A stretch of 64,000 bases of DNA, taken from assembly GCF_000972845.2 (NCBI RefSeq), contig NC_040028.1, positions 19,930,210 to 19,994,209 of the forward strand. Reading direction: 5' to 3'. Made by a program: the position numbers and the translations under genes. Below the pieces are notes generated by a model. That model did not search any database, was not told the DNA's origin, and saw only the letters and a list, made by a program, of their open reading frames with translations. Shown here in pieces: positions 1 to 41,690 of the stretch; the first letter of the stretch is position 1, and each line of letters starts with the position of its first letter. The DNA comes from Larimichthys crocea (Eukaryota > Chordata > Actinopteri > Sciaenidae).

Positions 1-3000
1 CAGAGCCTGTCTTTAGTTTGATCCCTGTGATTTATTTGTCTTAATCACCCAGAGGAACAAAGACGTGGAGCCGAGACCAAAGAAGGCTTTAGTACAATCG
101 TATTACCGAGCCAGGAAAACAAACTCGACGTCAATCATGTCCTGTCTGCTTCTTTTGCTTCCTGCCTGTCCACCTCTCTCCCAGTTCCTGAACGTCTTTC
201 TTTATTATTTATTATCCTGTCGTCGAGTGACGGGGCCTTACAGTATTTCATGATGGCTCCAAACTCACTTAGCCATGGGGTGATGTGTCACTGTGATCGA
301 AAGAAAGCATTAAAAATACATTAAACTTACATCTTGCCCGTACGAGCGTCGACTCTGTCGTCCAAGTTTTTCTTATTTTTAGGTGAGACAACAGATCCTG
401 TAACACCATCGCGGAGAGTTTTAGAGTTTTATTCCTGGAGACTGAAGTGTGGCGTTAACTTTCACAATAACACACCGTGATGAAGTACAGGGAAAGAATG
501 AAAAGCGAGCAGACGTGCACTGTGCGCACACACACACACCTAAACAATTTATCCGTTGGCTTCTGAAGGCCTTCTGTGTTTGCTCGGCTGTGTGTGCACA
601 CACTGACCCGCTTTGCAGCGATCTTCTTCGTGTTACAGTACGACAAGACTTGCCCTCTCGTGGCCCCGGCCAACGTTTCCACCATAAAACATTATTTCAG
701 AAATGTGTCGTACCCTTAAAAAAACTAAATATCATGCTGGAGTTTTACTAGAAAAGAGGCAGAGGTGAGCGGTTTTCAGTGTGTTCGGTGGTTTGAAAAT
801 GACTTCAGCATGATGTCCATCTGCTTTGTGATTTCTGGTCATAAACGCGTGATGTAAAGTCTTTTGCTGTTTTAACTATTGTCAAGGATGCACACTCTTC
901 CTTGTTTGACTGGTCTGCGTTTTGCATTTGGGGTGCTTGATGGACTAGTGGAATCATGGACAATGCAGTCTATATTGTAATATATGATTGTTGAGAGGTT
1001 AATAACACGCCTCATTGAACGTTTGTGTCGTCATCGTGCATATTTTTCCTCTTATTCTTTTTTCTTTAGCGCCCCCAGTTTCAGAATGTAATCCCACTGT
1101 GGTAAATATGAGCTGAGCTAACATGAGCTAACAGCATCTACAGTTGTCAGAAGTTTACTTCACTGTCCATCAGGAAACTCGGAGCAGCCGGAGGACATCA
1201 GAGGGAAAACCAGAAAACATTTTCTCTATAAAATATGATCCAGTTTCACCAGAATCAGTGAAATAGTTGCTGCTGTGTGACTACACAATGTTGTTTTAAA
1301 GGAATAATTAACATTTTGTGAAATACGCTTGTTCACTTCACTTGTAAATTTGAGATTGTCACCACTTGGATGTCTGTGCATTAAATATAAAGATCCAGAA
1401 CCAGCAGCCAGAAAGTTTAGCTTAGTTTAAAGACTGGAAACGGAGTCATCTAGCCTGGCTTTGTCCAAAGGTAAAAAATACAGCGACCAGCACCTCTGAC
1501 CCCTAAAATACTCTGCGGTCCCGCTGCGTCACGGCTCCGGAACGACTGCGGCATCCGGCAGCCCTCCGCAACACATACGCAGAGCTTCTATTGTTCACGG
1601 ACGCCGGCGCACGGAGCATAAATTCAGCACAGAGCAGATTGTGCGGGGAAGGAAATCAGCTACAAAATACAAAATAAAACCCTGGTTTATTTTCGAAATA
1701 AAATACTCCGTGTTCACCGCGGATCAAATTTCAATTACAAGAACACGTCATAATGGGCGGGGCCAACCTGAAGTCAACAGGTGAGGGGTTTTCAGGCGTA
1801 ATCATTGATGACACCTCACATCCTTTTTATAAGGACACGAGAAAAAAGATGCGGCGTGGAATGTCAGCGCAGGAGTCAAAGAGACTACAGCCGACAATAT
1901 CGCACGATTATGCGTGAATTTGCCAGATCTCACACGTTCTTGCGACGCTCGGTGGCCGGCGGAGACACACCTGAGCGCATCACAAACAGATTATGTGTGA
2001 GTTGGCGGACGGCGGAGTACGCTGCCGCTCCGGAGCTGTTCCGTATGCAGTGTGTTTTCAGTGTCAATCTCTACATGATGTATGCTGGACAGAGACAGAC
2101 TAGTTTCCTTGTTAAACTTAAACCTTTGTTTTTCTTGCTCCCGTAGGGGCAGCAGACAAAAGATGATCACAACACTTTATTTTTACAGTTTATGAAGAAC
2201 TTTGGAGCCTGTTTGTTACAGAGCAGAGTTAAGACAAGGAGCAACGTTAGACTGGGGATCTGCAGTCTTGCATATCTTAAAGGCTCAAAGGCACATGCAT
2301 ATGACATGATGCATTTTTTTCTTATCATCTGCAGACAGATCTCTGCTCCTCGACCTTGAGTAGTGTGCAAAGAGGCAACTTGGCCTTGACTAAAGCTGAA
2401 AATCAAATCTCTTGTGAAAACATACCTTTACTCACGTGGACCGATTGTTTTGGTGCTTTGTAATGAGATTACCACAGTTTTAGGTTCACAGGTCAAGTAG
2501 TGGATAAATACTGATCTTGAGATGCTGCAACTGACAGCTGTGTAAGAAATTAAAAAGTACACTTGCACATACTGAAAACAGCTGCCACTGAGTGTGAATT
2601 TGCAGGCTGTAAAACCAAGGGAACTCTGTCACGTGATCCAGCTTTCCGTCCTGCTTTCCTGCGCAGACACGATAGCAGTATCGTCATCTTAACTAACTCT
2701 CAGCTAAGTCAATGTGCATTTCAGCTCAGGTCAGTCTGCATCTACATCACATTTGTATCGTAGCATTGTTGAAACCGGCCTGTTGGGAGTGAGATAAAGG
2801 TGCAGCAGCCGAGCAGAAGGCGTGTGAAAAGTTGGACTTTCATGATGCCGACGTCTGCACGTTTTTGTATGGGCGTATCACCAGCCAGGTTCTGACTTAA
2901 AGCCTGTGGATTTGTCCAGCATCCTATCTGCTGTCAGCTCTAAGCTGCATGCCTGATCCTCCCGTGTAATGCAGTTATTTATCTGTCAGACGGAGGATCC

Positions 3001-4187
3001 ATCCTGACAAACGCAATCACGTAAAGTATTCACGTATACGCAGACGAAATGAGAACCACATTGACTTTCTTGCTCTGCTCTCTTTCGCTTTCTGAGACAA
3101 ACTTGGAGTGGATGAATTATATTTGTCTCTTTTGTGCTCTAGTCCCCCTAAATCCTTCTGCCTCATCATCCACAACACTGCCGTCCCCCATGGCTTTCCA
3201 GAAAGACAGATTTGCTGCCACATGGCAGTTGGCAATAACACCGGCCTGTCTATCATTGTGTGGTTGTGGGTCTCATTTTCACACACGCACACACACAAAA
3301 AAAAAAAGACTGGTCCTGGCCTGTGGTGTAAATGTGAACGTTTTCAACATACTGATCAAAAATAGGCTGTTCTGTAGGTTTTTTGCAAATGTGGAAAGAT
3401 GCACACATGCCGTTCACCTGTTTTGTGTGTGCATGTGGGCGTATGTGTTTTAACATTGTGTAGTTGTTGACAACCACAGCAACTGTTACATTCATCAGCA
3501 ATGAAGTCATCCTCAGGATGCATCCAGGTACTGCTGCCGTTTTGATATTTATGACTTAATATTATTATCAGCAGAGCGCTATTATCTGCACATGAAAAAG
3601 AAAGTGCACACACACACACACAGGGAAACTGAATGAGCCTGTGACCTCTGAGAAACTAGGTTAATATTTGGAAGAATATTCCATACATCACATTTTCCAC
3701 TTACTGAATGCAGAGCACATTTATCTGGCAGGAAAAGCAGACTTACTGCGCTTTACCACACAACCTGACAGGCACTAATAAATTTCCAAAAATGGAGCAG
3801 GGTCAGAAGTCAGAGGCATTCTTTAAAAAATATGCATCCGTATGGAGTTATAATATAGAAGTGTGGCGACTGATTTCTGTGCTGTGGCATGAAGTATAGA
3901 AGAGCGTGTCTGCAACATTTTCATCTTCAAACTGCTCTGACCTGGTATGGAAGTCTGTAATTTAATAAGCCACTCCATTCATGGCATGAGCAGAATGGAA
4001 AAAGTGAGTGGAAAAAAAAAAAAATCTAAATTATTGTCTTTTTCCATACTCAAAAATCACAAGCAGTCCAAGTGAGGAAACCTGCACACGCTCGGCTGAG
4101 CTGTGAAAGACCTTCTGCTCTTGGCCACAGCAGCAAACGTTTTCCAATCGCCTGCAGCTACTGGAAGGAAGAAGTCGACGAGGATGC

Positions 4188-4218
<31 letters not shown>

Positions 4219-5921
4219 ATAATCTCTGAATTTTAACATGTCAGTTTGATATTGAGAAAGATTTTAGTGTTTTTCCACCTGAGTAAAGGGGATCCTTCTG
4301 CAGGGAGTGTAGTGTAGACAAGCAGAATATCCTATTGTTCCTTTTATCAGCCTTATGGAAACTGACATACACATAAACTAACGTGTGAGTGTGTAACACT
4401 GCTCCATTCTTATTTTTTTGGTACCCATCCCTGACATAGTTTTTCACAGTTTTCCGGCTGCGTGGCGCATGTTGGCAGGTGGCGGCTGATGATGTGTTGA
4501 AAAGCAATGAAATGAAGGAAAATGACAAATCTGTGATGACAAAAGCAGAGCGAGGACAGCTGCCTGACCTATTCTCCTCTAAAAACATAGGCGTCCTTAA
4601 CAAAAACCCCGGAGGGATGAAAGGAGAGCCGGAAAAGAACCGATGATACAGGAGGGGAATAAAGGATACCAGAGGAGGATGACATGCAAGACAAAGTGAG
4701 AGAGAGGAGAGGCATTTAATAATTTAATAAAAAGCTTGTGAAATGAGGGAAAACTTGAAGTCCAAAAAAGGATCTTACAGCATGAATTAATTGGAAACGT
4801 ACTCAGGTGTAGAAAAGTACATCTTGCATTGGTAAGAGGCTTTAATTATTTTAAACCCACCACATGTAGAATTAATTAGAAAATTTGAGAATTGTGGTGC
4901 AAAGAAGAGTCCAAGAAACAGAAAAGTGATGACAAACAGGTGGTTGTTGGGATGGTTATACAACAAATAAACATACAAATCCAGATCTCCGGTTATCCAT
5001 GGCTCCTGGAAAGGAATAGTAATCCTTTATGGCAGCAGTGTAAACCATAAATATGAATTAGCTTCTGTCATTTAAATCATGGCGAATAAAAAAAAACAAG
5101 CTAAAAAAACAACCAAATCTTTCACAGCGAAAGTCAAAGATTTGGACACAATTTCTCATTTAACGGTTTCTCCTCGACACTGAAGACTTTAAAACTATAA
5201 AATAACAAATATGGAATTATGTGTAAACAAAGAAAAATACAATTTATTTTAGATTCTTCAAAGCAGCCACATTTTGATTTGATGACAGCTTTGCACACTG
5301 TTATTCTCTCCGATTCATGAGGTTATTACTTTGAATGGTTTTTAATTAACATGTGTGTCTCATCAAAAGGTAATTAGTGGAATTTGTTGCCCAATATGTT
5401 TGAGACCATCAGTTGTTCTTCAGAAGTAGTGTTGGCATGCAGTGAAAATCCCCAAAATTCGATTAGTGTAATAATTCCTATTATGGCAAGAGGTTCAACA
5501 GTCCATCATTACTTTAAGACATGAAGGTTGGTCAGTCCAGAACTTTTCAAAAACTTTTAATGTGTCTTCATCAAACACTGATAAAACTGACTCAGCTCCA
5601 GGAAAGGAAGACCAGGTGTTACCTCTGCTGCAGAGGAGAAGTTCATCACAGTTACCAGCCTTAGAAATCTGCAATAAACATGTCAACTGTTCAGAGAAGA
5701 CTGTGTGAATCACACCTTCATTAGACCAGTGGAGATCTGGACTTTAGTCTGATGAGTCCAAATGTGAGAATCGTGATAACCCGAACCATTGAATGAAAAG
5801 AGGTGTCCAAACTTTTGACTGGTACTTTTATGTCATTCATCACTGTTTCGTTTGGAGAATTACCAACCGCTTTGAACTCTTCACATTCAAATAACCGCAG
5901 AATATCGAAACACCAAACTAG

Positions 5922-6005
5922 AACTCGAACCGGGGCCAGCTGCAGCGAGGACTATAGCCTCCACACACGGGGCGGCTGCTTAACCCACTACGCTACCAAC
6001 CGCCC
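5922..6005 (-). mobile_element. 3'-truncated tRNA-derived SINE head
   Basis: Read on the minus strand, this 84-bp block matches the tRNA-like head of the SINE at 55670-55866: an A-box-like stretch (GTAGCGTAGTGGGTTAAGC), the middle CCGCCCCGTGTGTGGAGGC, and a B-box-like GGTTCGA. It stops just after the B box. The 11-bp direct repeat CACCAAACTAG lies on both sides (5911-5921 and 6006-6016), so the short form appears to have inserted as a unit and not to have decayed in place. Confidence 0.8.
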
Positions 6006-9000
6006 CACCAAACTAGTTTTGATCCAATTTTCTGAAAACTTGGTTGAAATTGGCAAAGAATTTGGATGGACACTTGACTAATACCTTTTGTGATAAGACC
6101 ACTGGGTAGCACCAACGTCAGATACATTAAAAAGTCTAGACATTGTGCTTTTAACCTCACTTTTTTAAAGGCCTCTGTCTCGTCTCGGTCTCAGACAAAG
6201 ACAACTCTGGATTTTAGTTCACAACCAGTCAACTGCGGGGATATGACTTAATTGTCTGATTTATTTATTTGTACCTGTCTGGGAGGAGACATCAGCCAAA
6301 TCCTCTGGAATAAAATCTGACTTCTTTGACAGCACAAAGAGTTCATCAGCAAAAACAGCGTCCAAAAGAACACACAGTCATTTGCAAAAACGCTTATAGA
6401 GGTGTCTCAAGGTAGCCACCATGCTTCACCCAAAGAATTTTTGTTAATATTAGCTACCTAAGTACGTTATATACTGCCTGGTCTTAGTCTTGACTTGGTC
6501 TCAACACCTCTAAGTCTTTGTCATCTGGCTGTAAGAGACGGCCAAGAGGCAAATGGCTGAAACCTGCTTTTCACAAATTGTTTCAGCTTTACAAGCATTA
6601 GAAAACATTCTTCCTAAATCTGTTAATAATTGATCCTGGACTCCAGCAATAAAATTATGTTCATTAGAGGGGAGATAAAAGAACAAAACTGGCTGCTAAA
6701 AATCACTTCCTGCCACAACAAACGAGACAAAAAGAGCGAGAGCCCATTCAAACACACCTGGTAACACATATTAGGTCTGCTGGAGAGTTAGAGGCCGATT
6801 ATGGCTGATTTGAACACTTTGCGCATCTCACAGGCCTATTCTACTGTTGATACAAACCAGACTGCTCCACATGGAGGTAATGGCAGTGCAAGGAAGTGAC
6901 AAGGTGATGGTGGTGGAAGAAGTTAAGTCCTGCATCCTGTACGGTATTGTTCGATTTAATACTGATGCATGAATTTATTTATTAGTTGTTTTGGCCCGAC
7001 AAAGTATCACAAGATAAATGGGAGGAGTCTTGAGATGATTAATAGGAAGGAAAGCAGGAAAAAACACCAACATGTTTTGGGACTTTTTTTGGGTAATTTC
7101 ACCACTTTGGGCTTCATACAGTTACTTAAACGAAACCATGTGAGAAGTTTTAAGGGGAAATCTCTCTTTGGTGGAACTGCTTATGACTCATGTGGATGGA
7201 GTTTGGTCGCACAACAGCGTGGGACAACCGACAACTATGCAGAACATAGTGCTTTGAATTATACTCATTTACTTATTTTGACATGTTAAATCACTGTCAT
7301 TTGGTTCTATACAAGTATGAACATCTTTAGAAGAGCTGAAGTGAATCAGTTCAATGGCAAGCTTCTGTACAATCTAGGGTACTAGGTTGTTCTTGTACTA
7401 CAAGTGTTGCACGAGTTTGAACTAATTAGACCTTTGCACCTTCTCCATGCACCTTGGATGTAGGTAAAGTTGTGTCAGACTCCAAATCTGAGGCATAGAC
7501 CGAGGAAAGCATGTACGCTTTGTGAAATACTCTGTCCAATGTGGTCCCTGGTATGAACAGAACCCGAAACAGATCACTTCATTGCTTGTATGCATCAAAT
7601 CTGTGGCCAAGACAGTCGACTAACTTAACAATAATCACATTAAATGTTTCTGTTTGGCATTTGCTTCCCCAGATCAAATAAGGCGACATTTTCTACAGTC
7701 ATCTTCAATATTTTCGTTCTTACTGGCGCACTGGAGATTGTGTTTGTACATCTGGCACACACCTGGTGTAGCTAAAACTTTCAAAGTCTGCAAGGCGATC
7801 TCTTTGTGCCGATACAGAATCACACAGAGACCTAGAGCTGCACTGCTGTCCTGAGGTCCGTCTCGCTTTGAAGCTGCAAACTTGTCATTTGGAATCAAGT
7901 ATTCCAGAAATTATGCAATTTCCAGTTTATGGAAGTATGCTGGCTTCACTTTGGGTGTCTGTTTTCTCATTTTCATCTGCAGATATGATCTCTGAGGCCT
8001 CCCTTATTTTACAGTATTTTTGCCAAAGAGCTTTAGTGGAGTCAGCTCCACCAAGTATTTGATTTCATATTGAGTCTATATGGATATCAGAGTTCCCCCA
8101 AAACTTGCTCCTCCCTACTGTGTAGATAAAGAGCTGGACGTGTAAAATCAAAATACTGTCCAACCTCTGGACTGCTGTTTACTTTACTAAGTCTAGAGAC
8201 TGGGCAGTAAAAAGCACAAAATGTGTTTCTCTGATTTAGTAGTACAGTCCATTGCAACGCCTGCAACATGTGGCATTATCAAATGATTGGCCTATTCACC
8301 ATGGCAACCACACAATCTGTCTCAAACAGCCAGAAAATGTTTCCACTGTCTTTCCTTGCTTGCTAATCCTAAAAATAAAGGAAACTTTTTACTATTACCT
8401 CGTATATTTTTACACAAATATCAGAACTTTCTACTCATTTCACCTCAATTTGCACAATTGCATGCCTTCCCAACATCAACACCGGTGCATAGAGAGGGAG
8501 ACTCGATCCTGTTTGACGTTTGAGTTAACTTTGCACACAAACAGAGGGTGAAGAGAACTGACGAGAAGAGAGCCTTCCACATGTGTTTGTGAAAAATGTT
8601 GAAATAGAAGATTTGTTTGTACCAGAGTGTCTTCAGAGTTACGCTCAGCAGGTCTTGGCCTACAAAATGACACCATTATGTGATTCATTTGGCTATTTTT
8701 CAAAACATTCATACAATTTCAGAATCTTATATTTTCAAAATCACATTTACTCCAACATTTTAAAAACAAAACTACTAAAGAGATAACAAGAAATCTCAAG
8801 GCCAAGGTCCCCCCCATTGGCTTCAGGGCCAGCAAGTTAGGTTAAACTGATTACACCCCAAACTTTATCATTTCCACAGGGTGCAGTCGATGATTCATCT
8901 GTGTTTAATGGCTTCTGGCGTGGTGAAGGTCTGGGGGTTCCACTGAAACAATCTGTTCAGGGACTTCCTCGGGAGACACTCCTCCTCTGGCATGCGATAT

Positions 9001-10849
9001 CATTTCCTGTCTCGTGTGATAACATGTGGGATATAATCAAGTGCATTGGAGGAGGTTGAGGAGATTTTGGACTATGCAGACATACGCAGAAACACATGCA
9101 CGTGCAAGCATGTGTGCTCCTTGCACAAATGCACACATTCCTTGTCCTTGAGGCTCATTTCTGGCTGAGAGTTTTGGCTGACCACGACTAAAACTGGCTC
9201 TAGACACACACACACATGCGCACACACACAAATCTGCACACAAATAAAGGAGAAAAAGACGCAACTAATTGGCTGTAAACAATGATATACTATGAGTTTG
9301 ACGAGCCATGATGCAACATGTGTTTGTGATGCACCAGAAAATCATGTCTGAATGTGCGACACATGGCTACAAACGGCCGGTCTTTGTCAGCTCGTCTGTG
9401 CTGCACATGATGTTAATGTGTTTTTTTGTCATTGACAGAGAATATATTTATAGATGGATGATGAGGATGATGAGAGACATTGTTTCCATGGAATATAATA
9501 GCAGCTTTGCTCTGTACACTCATAACTTTTTGGATACGCGCAGCTTATATGACTGTTCCAATTACCCTTCAAATTTTCTTGACTGAAGTGCGTGCACATG
9601 TTTATATGGCATCGTGGGGACCCATGAGTGGAACCCCACTCACGTTGCGGGGACCTGGCTCTGTTGTGAGGACCAAAAAAGTCGTTTCCCTCAAATTTAA
9701 CATCTTATTTTATGTGTAATGACTTGATTTTAGGTTTAATGTCGAATGAGGCTTGAATTGAGGGAATATATGCAAGATGTGGCTGTGTGAGCGCGTATGT
9801 TTGTGTTTTTGTGTAAAAAGAGGGAACGAGATAAGAGTGAATTTAAGTAAACACACACCAATACAATGTGTGTGTTTACAGGCACACTACTATTCCAGGT
9901 TTCAGTTGTTTATATATCGCTGGGTTTGTGTGTGTAAACAGTGAATTGTGGTTTCTGAAACCTGGATGATTATTACATCATTTTATCGCTTATCGCATTA
10001 CGTGTCGTCTGCAGTGAATTGCCTTGTTTTCTCTCAGCATGCTGCGCTTCCCTATCCTCTTGTTTCTGTTTGTCATCTATTTAGATCTTCATGGTACAGA
10101 GCACATGTTTGTCCATCCTGTATAAGAGACATCTGAAATTTCGCCCCTTGTTTTTCCATCTGTGCCTGTGTGTGAATATTTTTTCCATAGCGAGACTCTG
10201 AAGATGGAGGGTGTCGTATGTTATACACATTATAAATCCCTTTGAGGCAAATTTAGATTGTGTGCAGCATGAATAAAAACTGACATGACATATTTTGGTT
10301 TTGAGATACATGATCATACGAGCTGTTTCTCCAGAACTCACCTCACATGTGTGGAAACACCTTATTCGGGTTTCTGAGTGTGCGCTTGATTAATGCTCAT
10401 TTCATTTGCTGTTACGGTTGGTGCAAAATGATTAGAAACCTGGATACTATCAAAATAATATATACATGGATGTGATTAACCAGATTTCTCAAGTTTCGTT
10501 GATAATATCATATCCAGAATATGCAAGAGTGCATGTAAACACAGTGTGTGAGACAACAGTTCAGTGCATATGTGCATAGCAGAGACAGAATGAGGGATAG
10601 AGGGAGCGAGTAAGAACAATAAAATGTGTCAAAAGGCCTCTGCAGATGGAAAGCAGGATTACTGGGACACACTAGACCAAGCAGAGGAAAGAAAAAAAGA
10701 CAGAGGAGGGCGGGAAAGTTGGAGAAAACTTTCACTCCTCTTCCAGAGAAAAAGAGTGTGAGATGGAGAGAGAGAGTGAAATAAAATGAGAGATGAGGGA
10801 GGGTAACGGGAGTGGGTGTGCCTGACTCTTTCTGACCCCTCCCTCCATT

Positions 10850-11150
10850 TTAGAGGTATAGATGGTGAAGAAGAAGCCCGCTGCACCCAGAAGTCCAGTC
10901 CAGTCCAGTCAGCTGCACTAGTCCTGAGAACCACCAGCTCAGAGAAGTAGTCCAGCCACTCCAAAAAGAAACACTGACTCCTGCAGCTGCAGCACACGCC
11001 ACGTTCAACCTGTTGCCAAAGATTCACTCAATCAGTGAAGTGACGCTGAGTGATAGCCTCTTGTTTCTGCGTCTCACCTCTGATATCTGAGCTCATTCAG
11101 ATCACAGCAGCAGCAGCTTTGTTACACCTGAGACTCGACTGACAGCACAG
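10850..11150 (+). promoter_or_regulatory. Probable abi3bp 5' UTR and promoter-proximal DNA
   Basis: This stretch directly precedes the first ATG of abi3bp. It shows no clear TATA box. The purine-rich GAGA tract at 10760-10800 and CAG repeats at 11107-11118 are visible. The transcription start cannot be fixed from sequence alone, so the limits are approximate. Confidence 0.35.
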
Positions 11151-38918
<27,768 letters not shown>

Positions 38919-40014
38919 GACCCCGCAAGGCTGTCCAGGAAGGATGCCTTCCTTGGTTGTGAGGAAGACAAAGACGCCTGACTAGGCCTTGAAGGGTGGT
39001 GGGCCTTTCTTTCATGTTACCATGGACACTTTCATGTTACATGGGTCTGTCTGTTTGAACTCTGCCTACTCTCCCAGGTACGAACCTGTACAGGACTTTT
39101 AGGTGTTACCAACCTCCATTGAGTTCATTTGTAACATTGATCTTAAATTCTGTATAACAGACAAAAGAACGCAGGAGTTTAAGTGAACCAAAATGTTGAA
39201 TATACAGTAATCACAGAGAAAATGTTGGGAAGCTGGCTCCCAAAGTGTAATAACTTGTATGATATTATTTATCAAAGGGATCGTTACTGAATATTCTGTG
39301 TATGCTCGGGCTTTTGAGATGAGAAAGTAAAAATTGTTCCCAATACTTGCATGTCATGTCATTGGTCATTTGTGTACAGAGAGGTGCAAATCATACTTTG
39401 ATTGTACATTTGGGCTATGTAAAATAAAAGTACACACAGACATGTAGAATCGACCTTCTGCTGGCCCTAAGGGATTATTAGCAGTTGCAGTTTGCACAGT
39501 ATTAAACTTTTGTTCATATATGTATATGGTGTGAAATGCAATTTGTATACCAGGGATCACATATTTTGATATATTTCAGGTAAAAGATAAAACAGCTTTA
39601 GCCCAAATGTTTCTACGGGGTCACTTGGAAAAAAAAGATTTATGCGTTTGTAATGCTCGTGCAGTCTTGTCCTGTATTTCAGAAAATATTAAAATTTATA
39701 TAAAAGTGTATAAATGAATAAACTGAGCTTCAATGTGGAAATGACATAAACAAATGACATAATTTATGTTTTTGTGTTCAAATTTACTTCAAAGTGTACA
39801 TAAAGTTATGAATCATTGGAGAGAAATTGCCAGGGGGTTTTCCACATCTGTTATGACTGCAGTTGTTTTTGATGCACCATGTATGTTTTCAGCAATAAAT
39901 CTTGTTTTTATATTTACGAATATTCATTTCCATTTGACTTCAATGCCTTTTATGTTGAAGAAAGAAGTGTTTTTTTGGTTTTCGAAGAGTTCTGTCTTGG
40001 TTGTAGATCCGTGA
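38919..40014 (+). other. abi3bp: abi3bp 3' UTR (extent uncertain)
   Basis: Noncoding AT-rich sequence after the stop codon. AATAAA hexamers at 39423-39428, 39717-39722 and 39894-39899 are candidate polyadenylation signals; which is used cannot be told from sequence alone. Confidence 0.65.
39423..39428 (+). terminator. Candidate polyadenylation signal of abi3bp
   Basis: First AATAAA after the abi3bp stop codon, 505 bases downstream. Two later hexamers are alternatives. Confidence 0.45.
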
Positions 40015-41690
40015 AGATATTTCACATCTCCCAATTTTTCTCAAAATTGTCCCATTGATCAAAATTCTGACTTTTTTCTTCAAAATTCTGACTTTTTCCC
40101 TCAAGATTCTGAGTTATTTTTCCTCAAAATTGTCTTTTTCATCAAAAAATACTTTCGGACATTTTCTTCAAAATTTTTTGAACTTTTTGCCTTCCAAATT
40201 CTTACTTTTCTCTTCAAAATTCTGACTTTTTCTTTAAAATTCTGACTTGATTTCATTAAAATTCTGACGTTTTTTTCATCAAAATTCGGACGTTTTTTTC
40301 TTAAATCCTGACATTTTTCATAAAAATTTTGTTTTTCATCAAAAAATTTATTTTTTTCAAAATTGTCTTTTTTCTCAAAATTTTGATTTTTCTCATCAAA
40401 ATTCAGACTTTTTTTCTTAAAAAATCGGACAGGTTTTCTTCAAATTCTGACTTTTTTTCATCAAGATTCTGACTTTTTTCCTCTCAAAATTCTTACTTTT
40501 TTCTTTAAAATTCTGACTTTTTTCTCAAAATTGTCTTTTTTTCATCAAAATTCTGACTTTTTTCATCAAAATGATCTTTTTTCTCAAAATTGTCCTTTTC
40601 ATCAAAATTCTGACTTTTTCTTCAAAATTCTAACATTTTCCCTCAAGATTGACTTTTTCTTCAAAATTCTGACTTTTTCCCTCAAGATTGACCCTTTCCT
40701 CAAAATTGTCTTTTTCATCAAAGTTGTCCTTTTCTTGGAAATTCTCTTTTTTCTCAAAATTCTGACTTTTTTCATCAAAATTCTTTTTTCTCAAAATTGT
40801 CCTTTTCATCAAAATTCTGACTTTTTCTTCAAAATTCTAACATTTTCCCTCAAGATTTTTTTCTTCAAAATTCTGACTTTTTTCTCAAAATTGTCTTTTT
40901 TCATCAAAATAGTCTTTTTTCTCAAAATTGTCCACTTCATCAAAATTCTTACTTTTCTCTTCAAAATTCAGACTTTTTCTTTAAAATTCTGATTTAATTT
41001 ATTAAAATTCTGACTTTTTATTCATCAAAATTCTGACTTTTTTTCTTAAATTCTGATGTTTTTCATAAAAATTCTGTTTTTCATCAAAAAATTTATTTTC
41101 TTCAAAATTGTCTCTCAAATTCTGCAAGTTTTTTTTTCAAAATCAGATTTTTCCCCCTCAAAATTCTTACTTTTTTCATTGAGATTCTGACTTTTTCTCA
41201 AAATTGTCTTTTTTTTCATCAAAATTCTGACTTATTTCCCTCAAAAATCTGTTTTTTTTCATCAAAATTGTCCTTTTCTTCAAAATTCTCTTTTTTCTCA
41301 AAATTCTGACTTTTTCCCTCAAGATTGACTTTTTCCTCAAAATTGTCCCTTTCATCAAAATTCTGACTTTTTTCTTAAAAATTCGGACTTTTTCCCTTAA
41401 AATTCTTTATCAAAATTCTTTTCTTTCTTCAAAATTCTTTTTTCTCAAAATTCTGTATTTTTCTTCAAACTTCTGCCAGTTTTTCTTAAAAATTCTGACT
41501 TTTTCCCCTCAAGATTGACCTTTTCCTCAAAATTGTCTTTTTCCTCAACTTACCTCGACTTTTTTAAATCAAATATTCTGATGTTCATCAAAATTCTGAC
41601 TTTTTTCATTAATATTCTGACTTTTTTCTTTAAAAATTCTGGCATGTTTAATCAAAATTCAGAAATTTTCTTTAAAATTGGCCCTAATCC
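40015..41690. repeat. TTTTTCWTCAAAATTCTGAC minisatellite, about 1.7 kb
   Basis: More than 70 degenerate units of roughly 15-25 bp built from TTTTTC, TCAAAATT and CTGAC, with variants GTCTTTTT and CCCTCAAGATTGAC. One strand is almost free of G outside CTGAC. Higher-order repeats are visible, for example the stretch at about 40585-40700 resembles 40795-40860. Several open frames run through it only because of its composition. It lies between the 3' ends of abi3bp and tfg. Confidence 0.95.

Larger units (their letters stand above)
1..11150. other. Intergenic region upstream of abi3bp
   Basis: No coding exon with a recognisable protein match and consistent splice sites is supported here. Open frames are short and of low complexity. 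The region holds small microsatellites (TG/CA near 3285-3300, 3606-3622 and 9203-9240, poly-A at 4189-4215), a short SINE-head insertion at 5922-6005, and diverged copies of a CTTGGTCTTGACTTGGTCT-type fish repeat around 6160-6535. In human the gene beyond ABI3BP on this side is IMPG2, but I could not recognise an IMPG2 exon. Confidence 0.6.

Noticed and set aside
1..360. Possible terminal exon of an upstream gene (open frame after CACCCAG near 50)
   Set aside because: An acceptor-like site and about 100 open codons are present in one frame, but no recognisable protein match, and two other frames are open too. IMPG2 was considered from human synteny but not recognised.
40531..40992. 153-aa + strand open frame rich in Phe, Lys and Ile
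   Set aside because: It runs through the TTCAAAATTCTGAC minisatellite and its composition follows from the repeat; minus-strand frames there are the same artefact.
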